Origin: Nemertoderma westbladi
Taxonomy: Eukaryota > Xenacoelomorpha > Nemertodermatida > Nemertodermatidae
Reading direction: 5' to 3'
Assembly (NCBI GenBank): GCA_032718475.1
Contig: JAUCBJ010009103.1
Span: forward strand, 248,001 to 312,000
DNA length: 64,000 nt
Positions 55,076 to 64,000 of the stretch are shown piece by piece. Under the pieces are notes generated by a model that worked only from the letters and a program-made list of their open reading frames with translations, had not been told where the DNA came from and did no database searches. Made by a program: the position numbers and the translations under genes. Position 1 is the stretch's first letter. Each line of letters begins with the position of its first letter.

Positions 55076-55567
55076 AGGTAGAAGGGTATATAAGATATAG
55101 ATATTAGTTAGCAGTTAGTAGCGAGAGGGGGGCATATGAGTACAGTTGGGTAAATCGTGTGGCCACGCGACGCACACTGCTGTACTGCACAGGCCCACAG
55201 AGTAGGCCAGAATGTGGATTAGAGAATAGAATAATCCATAGGCAATAGTAAGTAGTAGGACAGTAGAATTAAAATTATACTAAAAATAAATAGATATATA
55301 AAAATAAATAGAATAGGGCTGAAAGTTACAAATTATGGCAACACTAGGAAAGTTATTCTGGAACATAATAAAAGTAACGGACAGAAATCGAAATTAGGGT
55401 GTATTTACTAGCTTCAGAATTAATTAGTAATAATTTAGGCTAAAAGGGCGCAGTTAAGTAAGGAATAGGCCATTATCGGACCGTACAGAACATCTTAAGA
55501 TACATCACTCATCTGTATTGCGCCTTGGTAAGGCACCACCTTACAGGTGAGCGAGTGAGTGTTCGGA
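55076..55567 (+). other. leader of the downstream BEL ORF
   Basis: About 490 bp, AT-rich in the middle, without coding. CACCACCTTACAG|GTGAGCG at about 55,535-55,555 resembles a splice acceptor or, read as ACAG|GTGAGC, a donor, just before the ORF start. BEL/Pao and retroviral downstream genes are often expressed from spliced RNA, so this is a candidate junction, not a proven one. Confidence 0.35.
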
Positions 55568-58105
55568 ATGGCGAGCAAATTGATCAGAAAGAGAAAGGCG
55601 GAGTTAGGAGGAAAGGAGATACTGGTGGATTTCACCGAGAGGCATCCGGAAGAGAAGACGAGAGGATACTACGAGAGGTTGGAAAGGGGTCACGCGGCAC
55701 GAGCGCTGCAGGATCACTTCCGGGAGATGCACGAACAGCGGCTGGTCGGGACGCCGTCGCTGGACAACGCGATCTTCCAACACTTCCACTACGTGGTGAA
55801 AGGGGACGAGGCGAAGTTCGGGATTCGGAAGTACCCGAGGGAATCACCGAGGAAGGACTGGAAGAGATTCATAGAGTCCGTCAACAGGGGAGGATATATG
55901 ATCCTAGACGACGAGGGAACCGTGGAAGACGAGGCGGGTTCGAGACGAGGATCGGCGGGGTCGGCCAGGACCATACTCCTACATTTGGCCGCGCCAAATG
56001 GGGACATCTTCTTATTCGATCTAGGAACGTATGGGAAGAAGGACGGGCCGAAATTAAACCGGTTGCCGAAAGCGGTACAAGTCTTGGTAAGAGAGAAGTC
56101 GACGACGAAAGTAGGATCGGCGATTCGCGAGGATGCGGAGAGAATCATCGGTCCGGACGCCACCAACCTCCTGGATATGCAGAAGGTCTTTATGGCTATG
56201 ACGGCACCGGATGGGTTGGGGGTAGTCGAAAACACAGGCCAATGCGGGGCGGTGGCAATGGGCCAACTATTGGGGCTCGTGTGCCACAAACCGATGGACT
56301 GGGGGAAGTTCAGGGAAGAATACGGAGCAGAACTAGCGAACTCGCTAAAGTGGGGAGCGAGACCGGGAAAGCAAGAGGTATATCAATTCCGCAGAGGAGC
56401 GATAAAGGTATATCAGAAGCGATATATCCTGCAGGAAGACTGGATGATGATAAGTTTGCTTAACTTATTTATGACCGTGGTTATCGAGAGGGAACCAGCG
56501 GCATTTCTGTTATCGGGATCACCCCTAAGCTACAGGAGAGCCTTTAAAATGGCCTTCGACGGTCTGGTAGACCACCCGGGGCTGAAGGGCGAGTCGGTGT
56601 ACTACAACAGCCGACATCTGGAAGACGGGGAGACAGATACGCCGTATCAGAGATGGGAGCAGCTAGAAACGGATAGACGAGAAGCAAAGCGACTGGAAGA
56701 AGTCGCTAGACGGGAGAGGATAGAAGCAGAGGAGAGGGAGGAGGAGGCCAGGACGCAGAGTTACGGCTTCGAGGAACAGGCAGGCTTAGACGAACTTCAT
56801 TGGACTTCGTCAGGGAGTTCGGGGGAGTCTCTAGGGCGAGAACTGGGATGGACGGTGGGATCACCGAAACAGTCGACGTCGGGGTTGCAAGAGATGCCCA
56901 TACCAGCGGGCGCCGAAGGCGACCAACCGCCAAGGAAGTTAAGGGAACTAGAGGGATGGAGAGCTACGGGCGAGAGCCAAGGCGGGAAGGGACATAGTGG
57001 ATCCATCGGGATACCGGGGTTGGAGCCACTGCCAGAGGAGGAGGAGGACGACGACGAGTTCGGAGGGGTGCCGCCCATCGAGAGGATTGGCCACTCGGAC
57101 ACGGACTGGGTTGGCGGGAGGGTGGTGACGGCCAGTGGGGCGAGGGCCTTCTGGAACAGATCCGGCAAGCAGACCTGGGTGCACGAGGAGCCGGCGATGG
57201 ATTTCGCGGGGAGCACTATCAGGTTGGGCGAGCAACCGGGGACGGCACCACGGATAGTATTCGGGGAGACGATGCCCGAGAGGGGCGGAGAGATCGACGT
57301 AGACAGGGACACCAACGTGGAGAAGTTCGCCTACCAGCGACTCCACAGACCGCGGAGATCGCTTGGGACGAAAGACGACGTGGGGCGGGAGACATTGGTA
57401 CTCGGTTGCGACTACTGTGGGAGACAGACCCACCAGGAAAGGAGCTGCTTGTACCGGTTCCAAAAGGGAACCTTTTGTCTCTACTGCCGAGAGCCGAGCC
57501 ACAGGATGGGGGCGTGTCCACGGTTGCATAACCGATGTCCAAAGTGCAACTTTCGGGGACACTACGGACGCCAGTGCGACTGGATGGACGACGAAGAGAA
57601 GTTCAGAAGATTCGAGGAGTGGGCCGACGTCGGGGCCATGACGCGCCAGCGCATGAAGGCCCAGGAGTTTAAGTGGGGTTTCTTCCTTATCAATCAGGAG
57701 GCTCACATGGAAATCATAAAGCGGAGGCTACCGTTTACCTATCAAGAGGTAGCAACGGCGGCGTCGTATGCCGGAGTGATGAACACACAAAGATATTTGG
57801 ACAGGTGGACGCCACAGAACCGAGGGGAGTTTAGGGATTTCTTGGCGGAGCACGTGCCGCGAGCAATGAAGATGATCCTATGGGACGCCACCAGATGGAG
57901 ACAACAGGGCCACTCTGAGGGGCCACTGGCGAAGCGATATCGGGCACTAATAACACCAGCGCCCAAGGAGCCAACAACCGGAATCAGCAGGGAGGTGGCG
58001 GCGAAAGTCCGAAAGCAGAAAGCGGATCCCAGAGGAGCGGTGGTAACCAAGAAACGACCCAGGGAAGAGGACGCCAGGGGGAACTATCCCCAGAGGAACA
58101 GATAG
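55568..58105 (+). CDS. BEL downstream ORF: RNase D/DEDD exonuclease-like domain plus three CCHC zinc knuckles (846 codons)
   Basis: The first ATG in frame is 55,568 (MASKLIRKRK). Residues about 100-290 resemble a DEDD 3'-5' exonuclease: YMILDDEG (D114/D115, E116; motif I DxE), TILLHLAAPNGDIFLFDLG (the LLHLA/QLA and FDL strands), TKVGSAIREDAERI (D189; motif II), NLLDMQKVFMAM, and near Y272 a YQFRRGAIKVY segment where motif III would be expected but its Asp is not seen. A charged coiled-coil linker (about 360-395) and a disordered acidic region follow. Three CX2CX4HX4C knuckles lie at about 614-670 (CDYCGRQTHQERSC, CLYCREPSHRMGAC, CPKCNFRGHYGRQC). A 175-residue basic-helical tail ends the protein. 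There are no stops in 846 codons. It is no envelope protein: no signal peptide or membrane segment is visible. Function is inferred only from fold resemblance; it could be an inactive nucleic-acid-binding derivative. Confidence 0.7.
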   Translation: MASKLIRKRKAELGGKEILVDFTERHPEEKTRGYYERLERGHAARALQDHFREMHEQRLVGTPSLDNAIFQHFHYVVKGDEAKFGIRKYPRESPRKDWKRFIESVNRGGYMILDDEGTVEDEAGSRRGSAGSARTILLHLAAPNGDIFLFDLGTYGKKDGPKLNRLPKAVQVLVREKSTTKVGSAIREDAERIIGPDATNLLDMQKVFMAMTAPDGLGVVENTGQCGAVAMGQLLGLVCHKPMDWGKFREEYGAELANSLKWGARPGKQEVYQFRRGAIKVYQKRYILQEDWMMISLLNLFMTVVIEREPAAFLLSGSPLSYRRAFKMAFDGLVDHPGLKGESVYYNSRHLEDGETDTPYQRWEQLETDRREAKRLEEVARRERIEAEEREEEARTQSYGFEEQAGLDELHWTSSGSSGESLGRELGWTVGSPKQSTSGLQEMPIPAGAEGDQPPRKLRELEGWRATGESQGGKGHSGSIGIPGLEPLPEEEEDDDEFGGVPPIERIGHSDTDWVGGRVVTASGARAFWNRSGKQTWVHEEPAMDFAGSTIRLGEQPGTAPRIVFGETMPERGGEIDVDRDTNVEKFAYQRLHRPRRSLGTKDDVGRETLVLGCDYCGRQTHQERSCLYRFQKGTFCLYCREPSHRMGACPRLHNRCPKCNFRGHYGRQCDWMDDEEKFRRFEEWADVGAMTRQRMKAQEFKWGFFLINQEAHMEIIKRRLPFTYQEVATAASYAGVMNTQRYLDRWTPQNRGEFRDFLAEHVPRAMKMILWDATRWRQQGHSEGPLAKRYRALITPAPKEPTTGISREVAAKVRKQKADPRGAVVTKKRPREEDARGNYPQRNR

Positions 58106-58786
58106 GTTCCCAGGGCCGGGGGAGAGAAACTGAGACTTGGACGTGGTACGCCTGGAAGGCGCCGCGTGGGACGTACGAACTATTAAGTACAAATTAAGCT
58201 GATGCAAATAATTAAATAAGTGCAATTATATGTACGTACGTAGTGATCAGTAGTTTAGCAATAAAATATACGTTCGGAGTAAGTACTATAGTCATACAAC
58301 CTTTCTCAATTAGCTACTGGGACTGGGGGGATAACTGACTATGGCACTATGGACGAGACACCAGACGATTTCACACTTCTTGAGTGCGACGGCACAAGAG
58401 GGGGGGGGGGGAGATTCGTCAGAAGGGATGAGGTAGTCGAAGTGGGGTTGAGGGACGGAGTAATAGTGCGAAGTGCGGAGAGAGTGCGGACGCAATTCTA
58501 GTGTGGGGGGGGGGGGGAGAATAAGAGGCTGAGTGAGGGACGAGGAGGTCCGAGGGTATGAGAGAGTTAGGGTGAGAGTGGAGAAGAGATAGGGCGAAAG
58601 TGTTGGGGAAACAAAAGTCGCGTGAGAGGTGAGCGCGATCGGCCCGACATGGGACGCCAGGCATACAGGGTAGCGTTATCATACCCATAGGGAGCGGCCT
58701 GGAAAGCCGGCTCCGAGAGAAAATAATTCCACCCCACACCCGATACTAGATCGGGATCCAGCGGGATTGTAGCGCACTTAAGGTGG
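58106..58786 (+). other. G-rich 3' noncoding region of BEL element
   Basis: No ORF on the + strand. AATAAA at 58,260. G runs at about 58,400-58,409 and 58,505-58,516. Minus-strand Pro/Ser-rich frames are compositional shadows. Confidence 0.55.
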
Positions 58787-58815
58787 ATGCTATCTTCTCA
58801 CCGGGAAGATAGCAT
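58787..58815 (+). other. perfect 11-bp hairpin abutting the polypurine tract
   Basis: ATGCTATCTTC, loop TCACCGG, GAAGATAGCAT: an 11-bp perfect stem with a 7-nt loop. The 3' side of the stem ends exactly where GGGGGGGAG (58,816-58,824), the polypurine tract, begins. Confidence 0.85.
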
Positions 58816-58824
58816 GGGGGGGAG
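58816..58824 (+). promoter_or_regulatory. polypurine tract (plus-strand primer)
   Basis: GGGGGGGAG sits directly before TGTTAG of the 3' LTR, as expected of the primer for plus-strand DNA synthesis. It is short, but the sequence before it is the hairpin stem. Confidence 0.8.
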
Positions 58825-59371
58825 TGTTAGCTTATTCAATCCCGCTAACACCCCATAAAAGTTAAGCCGATAAGCAATATTGGGGGCCACGAGATTGGGT
58901 AATCACCAACTCGTGTCACCCCAATAAAATGGAAAGGAGAAACACAATGAGGGTCAGGGGCCAAACCCCTAACCCAGAGAGAACAGGTGGAGTGAACGGG
59001 AACACTCCAAAGGGCGCCAACAAGGGTATCAACCAATCAGAGGGGGGAAAGGCATCGATTAGGTAGAGTCACAAGGCCAACCCGTGCAATATAGCCAGTT
59101 GGCAGTAATCATTTCATTCAGTTATCTCAGTATCATATTGGTGCTAGTTAGGTTAGTTAGTTTAGCTAGGGAAGGACCGGGACTTTAATTACCGTATCCC
59201 GCCTTCCGTATACGACAACATTATCCATATCTATGCTTATATCTATATACCCGTACAACCGATTATTATATACGACGAACGACACGAACTCTTTTTACCT
59301 TTCATACACACGGCGGGGACGCGTGAACTAAACAACCGGATAAACCGGGATCCTTCCTGGATCCCGTCACA
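58825..59371 (+). repeat. 3' LTR of BEL element
   Basis: 547 bp, identical in length to the 5' LTR and differing at two bases by eye. It is followed by the duplicated AAAAG (59,372-59,376) and immediately by TACGGGTTGAAATAC of the minisatellite. Confidence 0.95.
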
Positions 59372-62300
59372 AAAAGTACGGGTTGAAATACTACCCAGAT
59401 CCAAATCTGTACTACTGAGAAAGGAGGCAGGTTAGTTGGGCAAAAGTAGGGGTTGAAATACTACCCAGATCCAGATCTGGGAAAGTTGGCAGGTTAGTTG
59501 GGCAAAAGTACGGGTTGAAATACTACCCAGATCCAAATCTGTACTACTGGGAAAGGAGGCAGGTTAGTTGGGCAAAAGTAGGGGTTGAAATACAACCCAG
59601 ATCCAAATCTGTGCTACTGGGAAAGGAGGCAGGTTAGTTGGGCAAAAGTAGGGGTTGAAATACTACCCAGATCCAAATCTGTACTACTGGGAAAGGAGGC
59701 AGGTTAGTTGGGCAAAAGTAGGGGTTGAAATACTACCCAGATCCAAATCTGTACTACTGGGAAAGGAGGCAGGTTAGTTGGGCAAAAGTAGGGGTTGAAA
59801 TACTACCCAGATTCAAATCTGTACTACTGGGAAAGGAGGCAGGTTAGTTGGGCAAAAGTAGGGGTTGAAATACTACCCAGATCCAGATCTGGGAAAGTTG
59901 GCAGGTTAGTTGGGCAAAAGTACGGGTTGAAATACTACCCAGATCCAAATCTGTACTACTGGGAAAGGAGGCAGCTTAGTTGGGCAAAAGTAGGGATTGA
60001 AATACTACTCAGATCCAAATCTGTACTACTGGGAAAGGAGTCACGTTAGTTGGGCAAAAGTAGGGGTTGAAATGCTACCCAGATCCATATCTGTACTACT
60101 GGGGAAGGAGGCAGGTTAGATGGGCAAAAGTAGGGGTTGAAATACTACCCAGATCCAAATCTGTACTACTGAGAAAGGAGGCACGTTAGTTGGGCAAAAG
60201 TAGGGGTTGAAATACTACCCAGATCCAAATCTGTACTACTGGGAAAGGAGGTAGGTTGTTGGGCAAAAGTAGGGGTTGAAATACTACCCAGATCCAAATC
60301 TGTACTACTGAGAAAGGAGGCAGGTTAGTTGGGCAAAAGTAGGGGTTGAAATACTACCCAGATCCAGATCTCTACTACTGGGAAAGGAGGCAGGTTAGTT
60401 GGGCAAAAGTAGGGGTTGAAATACTACCCAGATCCAAATCTGTACTACTGGGAAAGGAGGCAGGTTAGTTGGGCAAAAGTAGGGGTTGAAATACTACCCA
60501 GATCCAGATCTGGGAAAGTTGGCAGGTTAGTTGGGCAAAAGTACGGGTTGAAATACTACCCAGATCCAAATCTGTACTACTGGGAAAGGAGGCAGGTTGG
60601 TTGGGCAAAAGTAGGGGTTGAAATACAACCCAGATCCAAATCTGTGCTACTGGGAAAGGAGGCAGGTTAGTTGGGCAAAAGTAGGGGTTGAAATACTACC
60701 CAGATCCAAATCTGTACTACTGGGAAAGGAGGCAGGTTAGTTGGGCAAAAGTAGGGGTTGAAATACTACCCAGATCCAAATCTGTGCTACTGGGAAAGGA
60801 GGCAGGTTAGTTGGGCAAAAGTAGGGGTTGAAATACTATCCAGATCTGGGAAAGTTGGCAGGTTAGTTGGGCAAAAGTACGGGTTGAAATACTACCCAGA
60901 TCCAAATCTGTACTACTGGGAAAGGAGGCAGGTTAGTTGGGCAAAAGTTGGGGTTGAAATACTACCCAGATCCACATCTGTGCTACTGGGAAAGGAGGCA
61001 GGTTAGTTGGGCAAAAGTAGGGGTTGAAATACTACCCAGATCCAGATCTGGGAAAGTTGGCAGGTTAGTTGGGCAAAAGTACGGGTTGAAATACTACCCA
61101 GATCCAAATCTGTACTACTGGGAAAGGAGGCAGGTTAGTTGGGCAAAAGTAGGGGTTGAACTACTACCCAGATCCAGATCTGTACTAACTACTGGGAATG
61201 GAGGCAGGTTAGTTGGGCAAAAGTAGGGGTTGAAATACTACCCAGATCCTAATCTGTACTACTGGGAAAAGAGGCAGGTTAGTTGGGTAAAAGTAGGGGT
61301 TGAAATACTACCCAGACCCAAATCTGTACTACTGGGAAAGGAGGCAGGTTTGTTGGGCAAAAGTAGGGGTTGAAATACTACCCAGATCCAAATCTGTACT
61401 ACTGGGAAAGGAGGCAGGTTAGTTGGGTAAAAGTAGGGGTTGAAATACTACCCAGATCCAAATCTGTACTACTGGGAAAGGAGGCAGGTTAGTTGGGCAA
61501 AAGTAGGGGTTGAAATGCTACCCAGACCAAGATCTGTACTACTGGGAAAGGAGGCAGCTTTGGCAAAAGTAGGGGTTGAAATGCTACCCAGATCCAGATC
61601 TGTACTACTGGGAAATACAAATAAGGCAGGTTAGTTGGGCAAAAGTAGGGGTTGAAATACTACCCAGATCCAGATCTCTACTACTGGGAAAGGAGGCAGG
61701 TTAGTTGGGCAAAAGTAGGGGTTGAAATACTACCCAGATCCAAATCTGTACTACTGGGAAAGGAGGCAGGTTAGTTGGGCAAAAGTAGGGGTTGAAATAC
61801 TACCCAGATCCAGATCTGGGAAAGTTGGCAGGTTAGTTGGGCAAAAGTACGGGTTGAAATACTACCCAGATCCAAATCTGTACTACTGGGAAAGGAGGCA
61901 GGTTGGTTGGGCAAAAGTAGGGGTTGAAATACAACCCAGATCCAAATCTGTGCTACTGGGAAAGGAGGCAGGTTAGTTGGGCAAAAGTAGGGGTTGAAAT
62001 ACTACCCAGATCCAAATCTGTACTACTGGGAAAGGAGGCAGGTTAGTTGGGCAAAAGTAGGGGTTGAAATACTACCCAGATCCAAATCTGTGCTACTGGG
62101 AAAGGAGGCAGGTTAGTTGGGCAAAAGTAGGGGTTGAAATACTACCCAGATCCAGATCTGGGAAAGTTGGCAGGTTAGTTGGGCAAAAGTACGGGTTGAA
62201 ATACTACCCAGATCCAAATCTGTACTACTGGGAAAGGAGGCAGGTTAGTTGGGCAAAAGTTGGGGTTGAAATACTACCCAGATCCACATCTGTGCTACTG

Positions 62301-64000
62301 GGAAAGGAGGCAGGTTAGTTGGGCAAAAGTAGGGGTTGAAATACTACCCAGATCCAGATCTGGGAAAGTTGGCAGGTTAGTTGGGCAAAAGTACGGGTTG
62401 AAATACTACCCAGATCCAAATCTGTACTACTGGGAAAGGAGGCAGGTTAGTTGGGCAAAAGTAGGGGTTGAAATACTACCCAGATCCAGATCTGTACTAA
62501 CTACTGGGAATGGAGGCAGGTTAGTTGGGCAAAAGTAGGGGTTGAAATACTACCCAGATCCTAATCTGTACTACTGGGAAAAGAGGCAGGTTAGTTGGGT
62601 AAAAGTAGGGGTTGAAATACTACCCAGACCCAAATCTGTACTACTGGGAAAGGAGGCAGGTTTGTTGGGCAAAAGTAGGGGTTGAAATACTACCCAGATC
62701 CAAATCTGTACTACTGGGAAAGGAGGCAGGTTAGTTGGGTAAAAGTAGGGGTTGAAATACTACCCAGATCCAAATCTGTACTACTGGGAAAGGAGGCAGG
62801 TTAGTTGGGCAAAAGTAGGGGTTGAAATGCTACCCAGACCAAGATCTGTACTACTGGGAAAGGAGGCAGCTTTGGCAAAAGTAGGGGTTGAAATGCTACC
62901 CAGATCCAGATCTGTACTACTGGGAAAGGAGGCAGGTTAGTTGGGCAAAAGTAGGGGTTGAAATACTACCCAGATCCAGATCTGGGAAAGTTGGCAGGTT
63001 AGTTGGGCAAAAGTACGGGTTGAAATACTACCCAGATCCAAATCTGTACTACTGGGAAAGGAGGCAGGTTGGTTGGGCAAAAGTAGGGGTTGAAATACAA
63101 CCCAGATCCAAATCTGTGCTACTGGGAAAGGAGGCAGGTTAGTTGGGCAAAAGTAGGGGTTGAAATACTACCCAGATCCAAATCTGTACTACTGGGAAAG
63201 GAGGCAGGTTAGTTGGGCAAAAGTAGGGGTTGAAATACTACCCAGATCCAAATCTGTGCTACTGGGAAAGGAGGCAGGTTAGTTGGGCAAAAGTAGGGGT
63301 TGAAATACTACCCAGATCCAGATCTGGGAAAGTTGGCAGGTTAGTTGGGCAAAAGTACGGGTTGAAATACTACCCAGATCCAAATCTGTACTACTGGGAA
63401 AGGAGGCAGGTTAGTTGGGCAAAAGTTGGGGTTGAAATACTACCCAGATCCACATCTGTGCTACTGGGAAAGGAGGCAGGTTAGTTGGGCAAAAGTAGGG
63501 GTTGAAATACTACCCAGATCCAGATCTGGGAAAGTTGGCAGGTTAGTTGGGCAAAAGTACGGGTTGAAATACTACCCAGATCCAAATCTGTACTACTGGG
63601 AAAGGAGGCAGGTTAGTTGGGCAAAAGTAGGGGTTGAAATACTACCCAGATCCAGATCTGTACTAACTACTGGGAATGGAGGCAGGTTAGTTGGGCAAAA
63701 GTAGGGGTTGAAATACTACCCAGATCCTAATCTGTACTACTGGGAAAAGAGGCAGGTTAGTTGGGTAAAAGTAGGGGTTGAAATACTACCCAGACCCAAA
63801 TCTGTACTACTGGGAAAGGAGGCAGGTTTGTTGGGCAAAAGTAGGGGTTGAAATACTACCCAGATCCAAATCTGTACTACTGGGAAAGGAGGCAGGTTAG
63901 TTGGGTAAAAGTAGGGGTTGAAATACTACCCAGATCCAAATCTGTACTACTGGGAAAGGAGGCAGGTTAGTTGGGCAAAAGTAGGGGTTGAAATGCTACC
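59372..64000 (+). repeat. exon-derived 70-bp minisatellite, array 2 (continues past the window)
   Basis: The same unit and orientation as array 1, about 67 copies, continuing to the last base. Extra variants occur: AACTACTGGGAATGG (+5 bp), GAAATGCTACCC, CAGCTTTGGC deletions. A higher-order repeat of about 1.2-1.3 kb is visible from TGTACTAACTACTGGGAATG at 61,181, 62,493 and 63,659. Before the BEL insertion, arrays 1 and 2 were one tract of at least about 14 kb. Confidence 0.95.

Larger units (their letters stand above)
45251..59371 (+). mobile_element. young BEL/Pao LTR retrotransposon, 14.1 kb, with extra ORFs
   Basis: Bounded by 547-bp LTRs (TGTTAG...GTCACA) and a 5-bp target duplication, typical of BEL/Pao. 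Order: LTR, N-terminal extension ORF, capsid-like DUF1759 region, CCHC knuckle, aspartic protease, RT, RNase H, integrase, DUF5641-type tail, tandem repeats, an exonuclease/zinc-knuckle ORF, G-rich noncoding region, hairpin, polypurine tract, LTR. At 14.1 kb it is about twice the usual length of the group. Coding DNA is GC-rich against AT-rich surroundings. Near-identical LTRs imply recent insertion. Three frame offsets break the polyprotein, two of them in G runs. Confidence 0.93.

Noticed and set aside
55525-56463. 312-codon ORF overlapping the exonuclease-like ORF in another frame
   Set aside because: Gly/Arg/Glu-rich composition typical of a shadow frame of a GC-rich gene, starts at a GTG, and has no domain. 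The 55,568 frame has clear motifs.
55568-58105. Downstream BEL ORF as an envelope gene
   Set aside because: No signal peptide, no hydrophobic fusion or anchor segment and no Cys pattern of envelope proteins. It has CCHC knuckles and an exonuclease-like core instead.

Overview
The window comes from an invertebrate animal genome. The evidence is spliceosomal exon-intron structure, fragments homologous to metazoan proteins (ribosomal protein L35, a complex I NDUFA10-like subunit, a DCAF1/VprBP fragment) and animal mobile elements (BEL/Pao, Ty3/Gypsy, non-LTR retrotransposons, a Tc1/mariner-like element, palindromic MITE-like repeats). The phylum cannot be fixed from sequence alone. TAGGCCTA, ACCGGTA and CAGTACTG motifs and long poly-G/poly-C runs are abundant, and the density of transposons is very high.

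Layout. 1-16.8 kb is AT-rich and dominated by repeats: a 42-bp minisatellite (2.25-2.48 kb), a poly-G/poly-C-bounded palindromic element (2.6-3.3 kb), a nearly intact mariner-like transposon with 201-bp terminal inverted repeats (3.43-5.33 kb), dead LINE fragments (7.7-8.6, 9.5-9.7, 13.3 and 14.8 kb), a second broken RT-like fragment (9.7-10.7 kb) and a 1.3-kb giant inverted repeat carrying tRNA-like SINE heads (11.9-13.2 kb). An intact, intronless RPL35 lies at 16.8-17.2 kb. A Ty3/Gypsy integrase relic (19 kb) and a LINE endonuclease relic (19.4-20.4 kb) follow. The LINE relic is split by an LTR element (20,450-30,742, 5-bp duplication GTCCC) with no recognisable pol. The right LTR of that element was in turn invaded by a 3.4-kb TIR element (26,768-30,202) carrying a captured, decayed piece of the DCAF1 gene.

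From 32.65 kb to the window end the sequence is best read as the first part of one host gene, NDUFA10-like. Exon 1 (32,651-33,030) holds a presequence-like N-terminus, exon 2 (35,554-35,674) the Walker A loop, and the rest would be a very long intron. That intron is filled by a minisatellite whose 70-bp unit is a diverged copy of the 3' end of exon 2 plus its own 5' splice donor, repeated roughly 200 times (35.7-45.25 kb and 59.37 kb to the end).

A young BEL/Pao retrotransposon (45,251-59,371) sits inside the minisatellite. Its 547-bp LTRs differ at only two sites by eye, and the target duplication is AAAAG. It has a normal capsid-like/protease/RT/RNase H/integrase core, but with two large additions: about 1,070 residues upstream of the usual Gag domain (coiled coil, Gly and Asn tracts, GLVGH repeats), and a separate 846-codon ORF downstream of pol, combining an RNase D/DEDD-exonuclease-like domain with three CCHC zinc knuckles. 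The exon-derived splice-donor array and the exonuclease/zinc-knuckle ORF are the two most novel things here.
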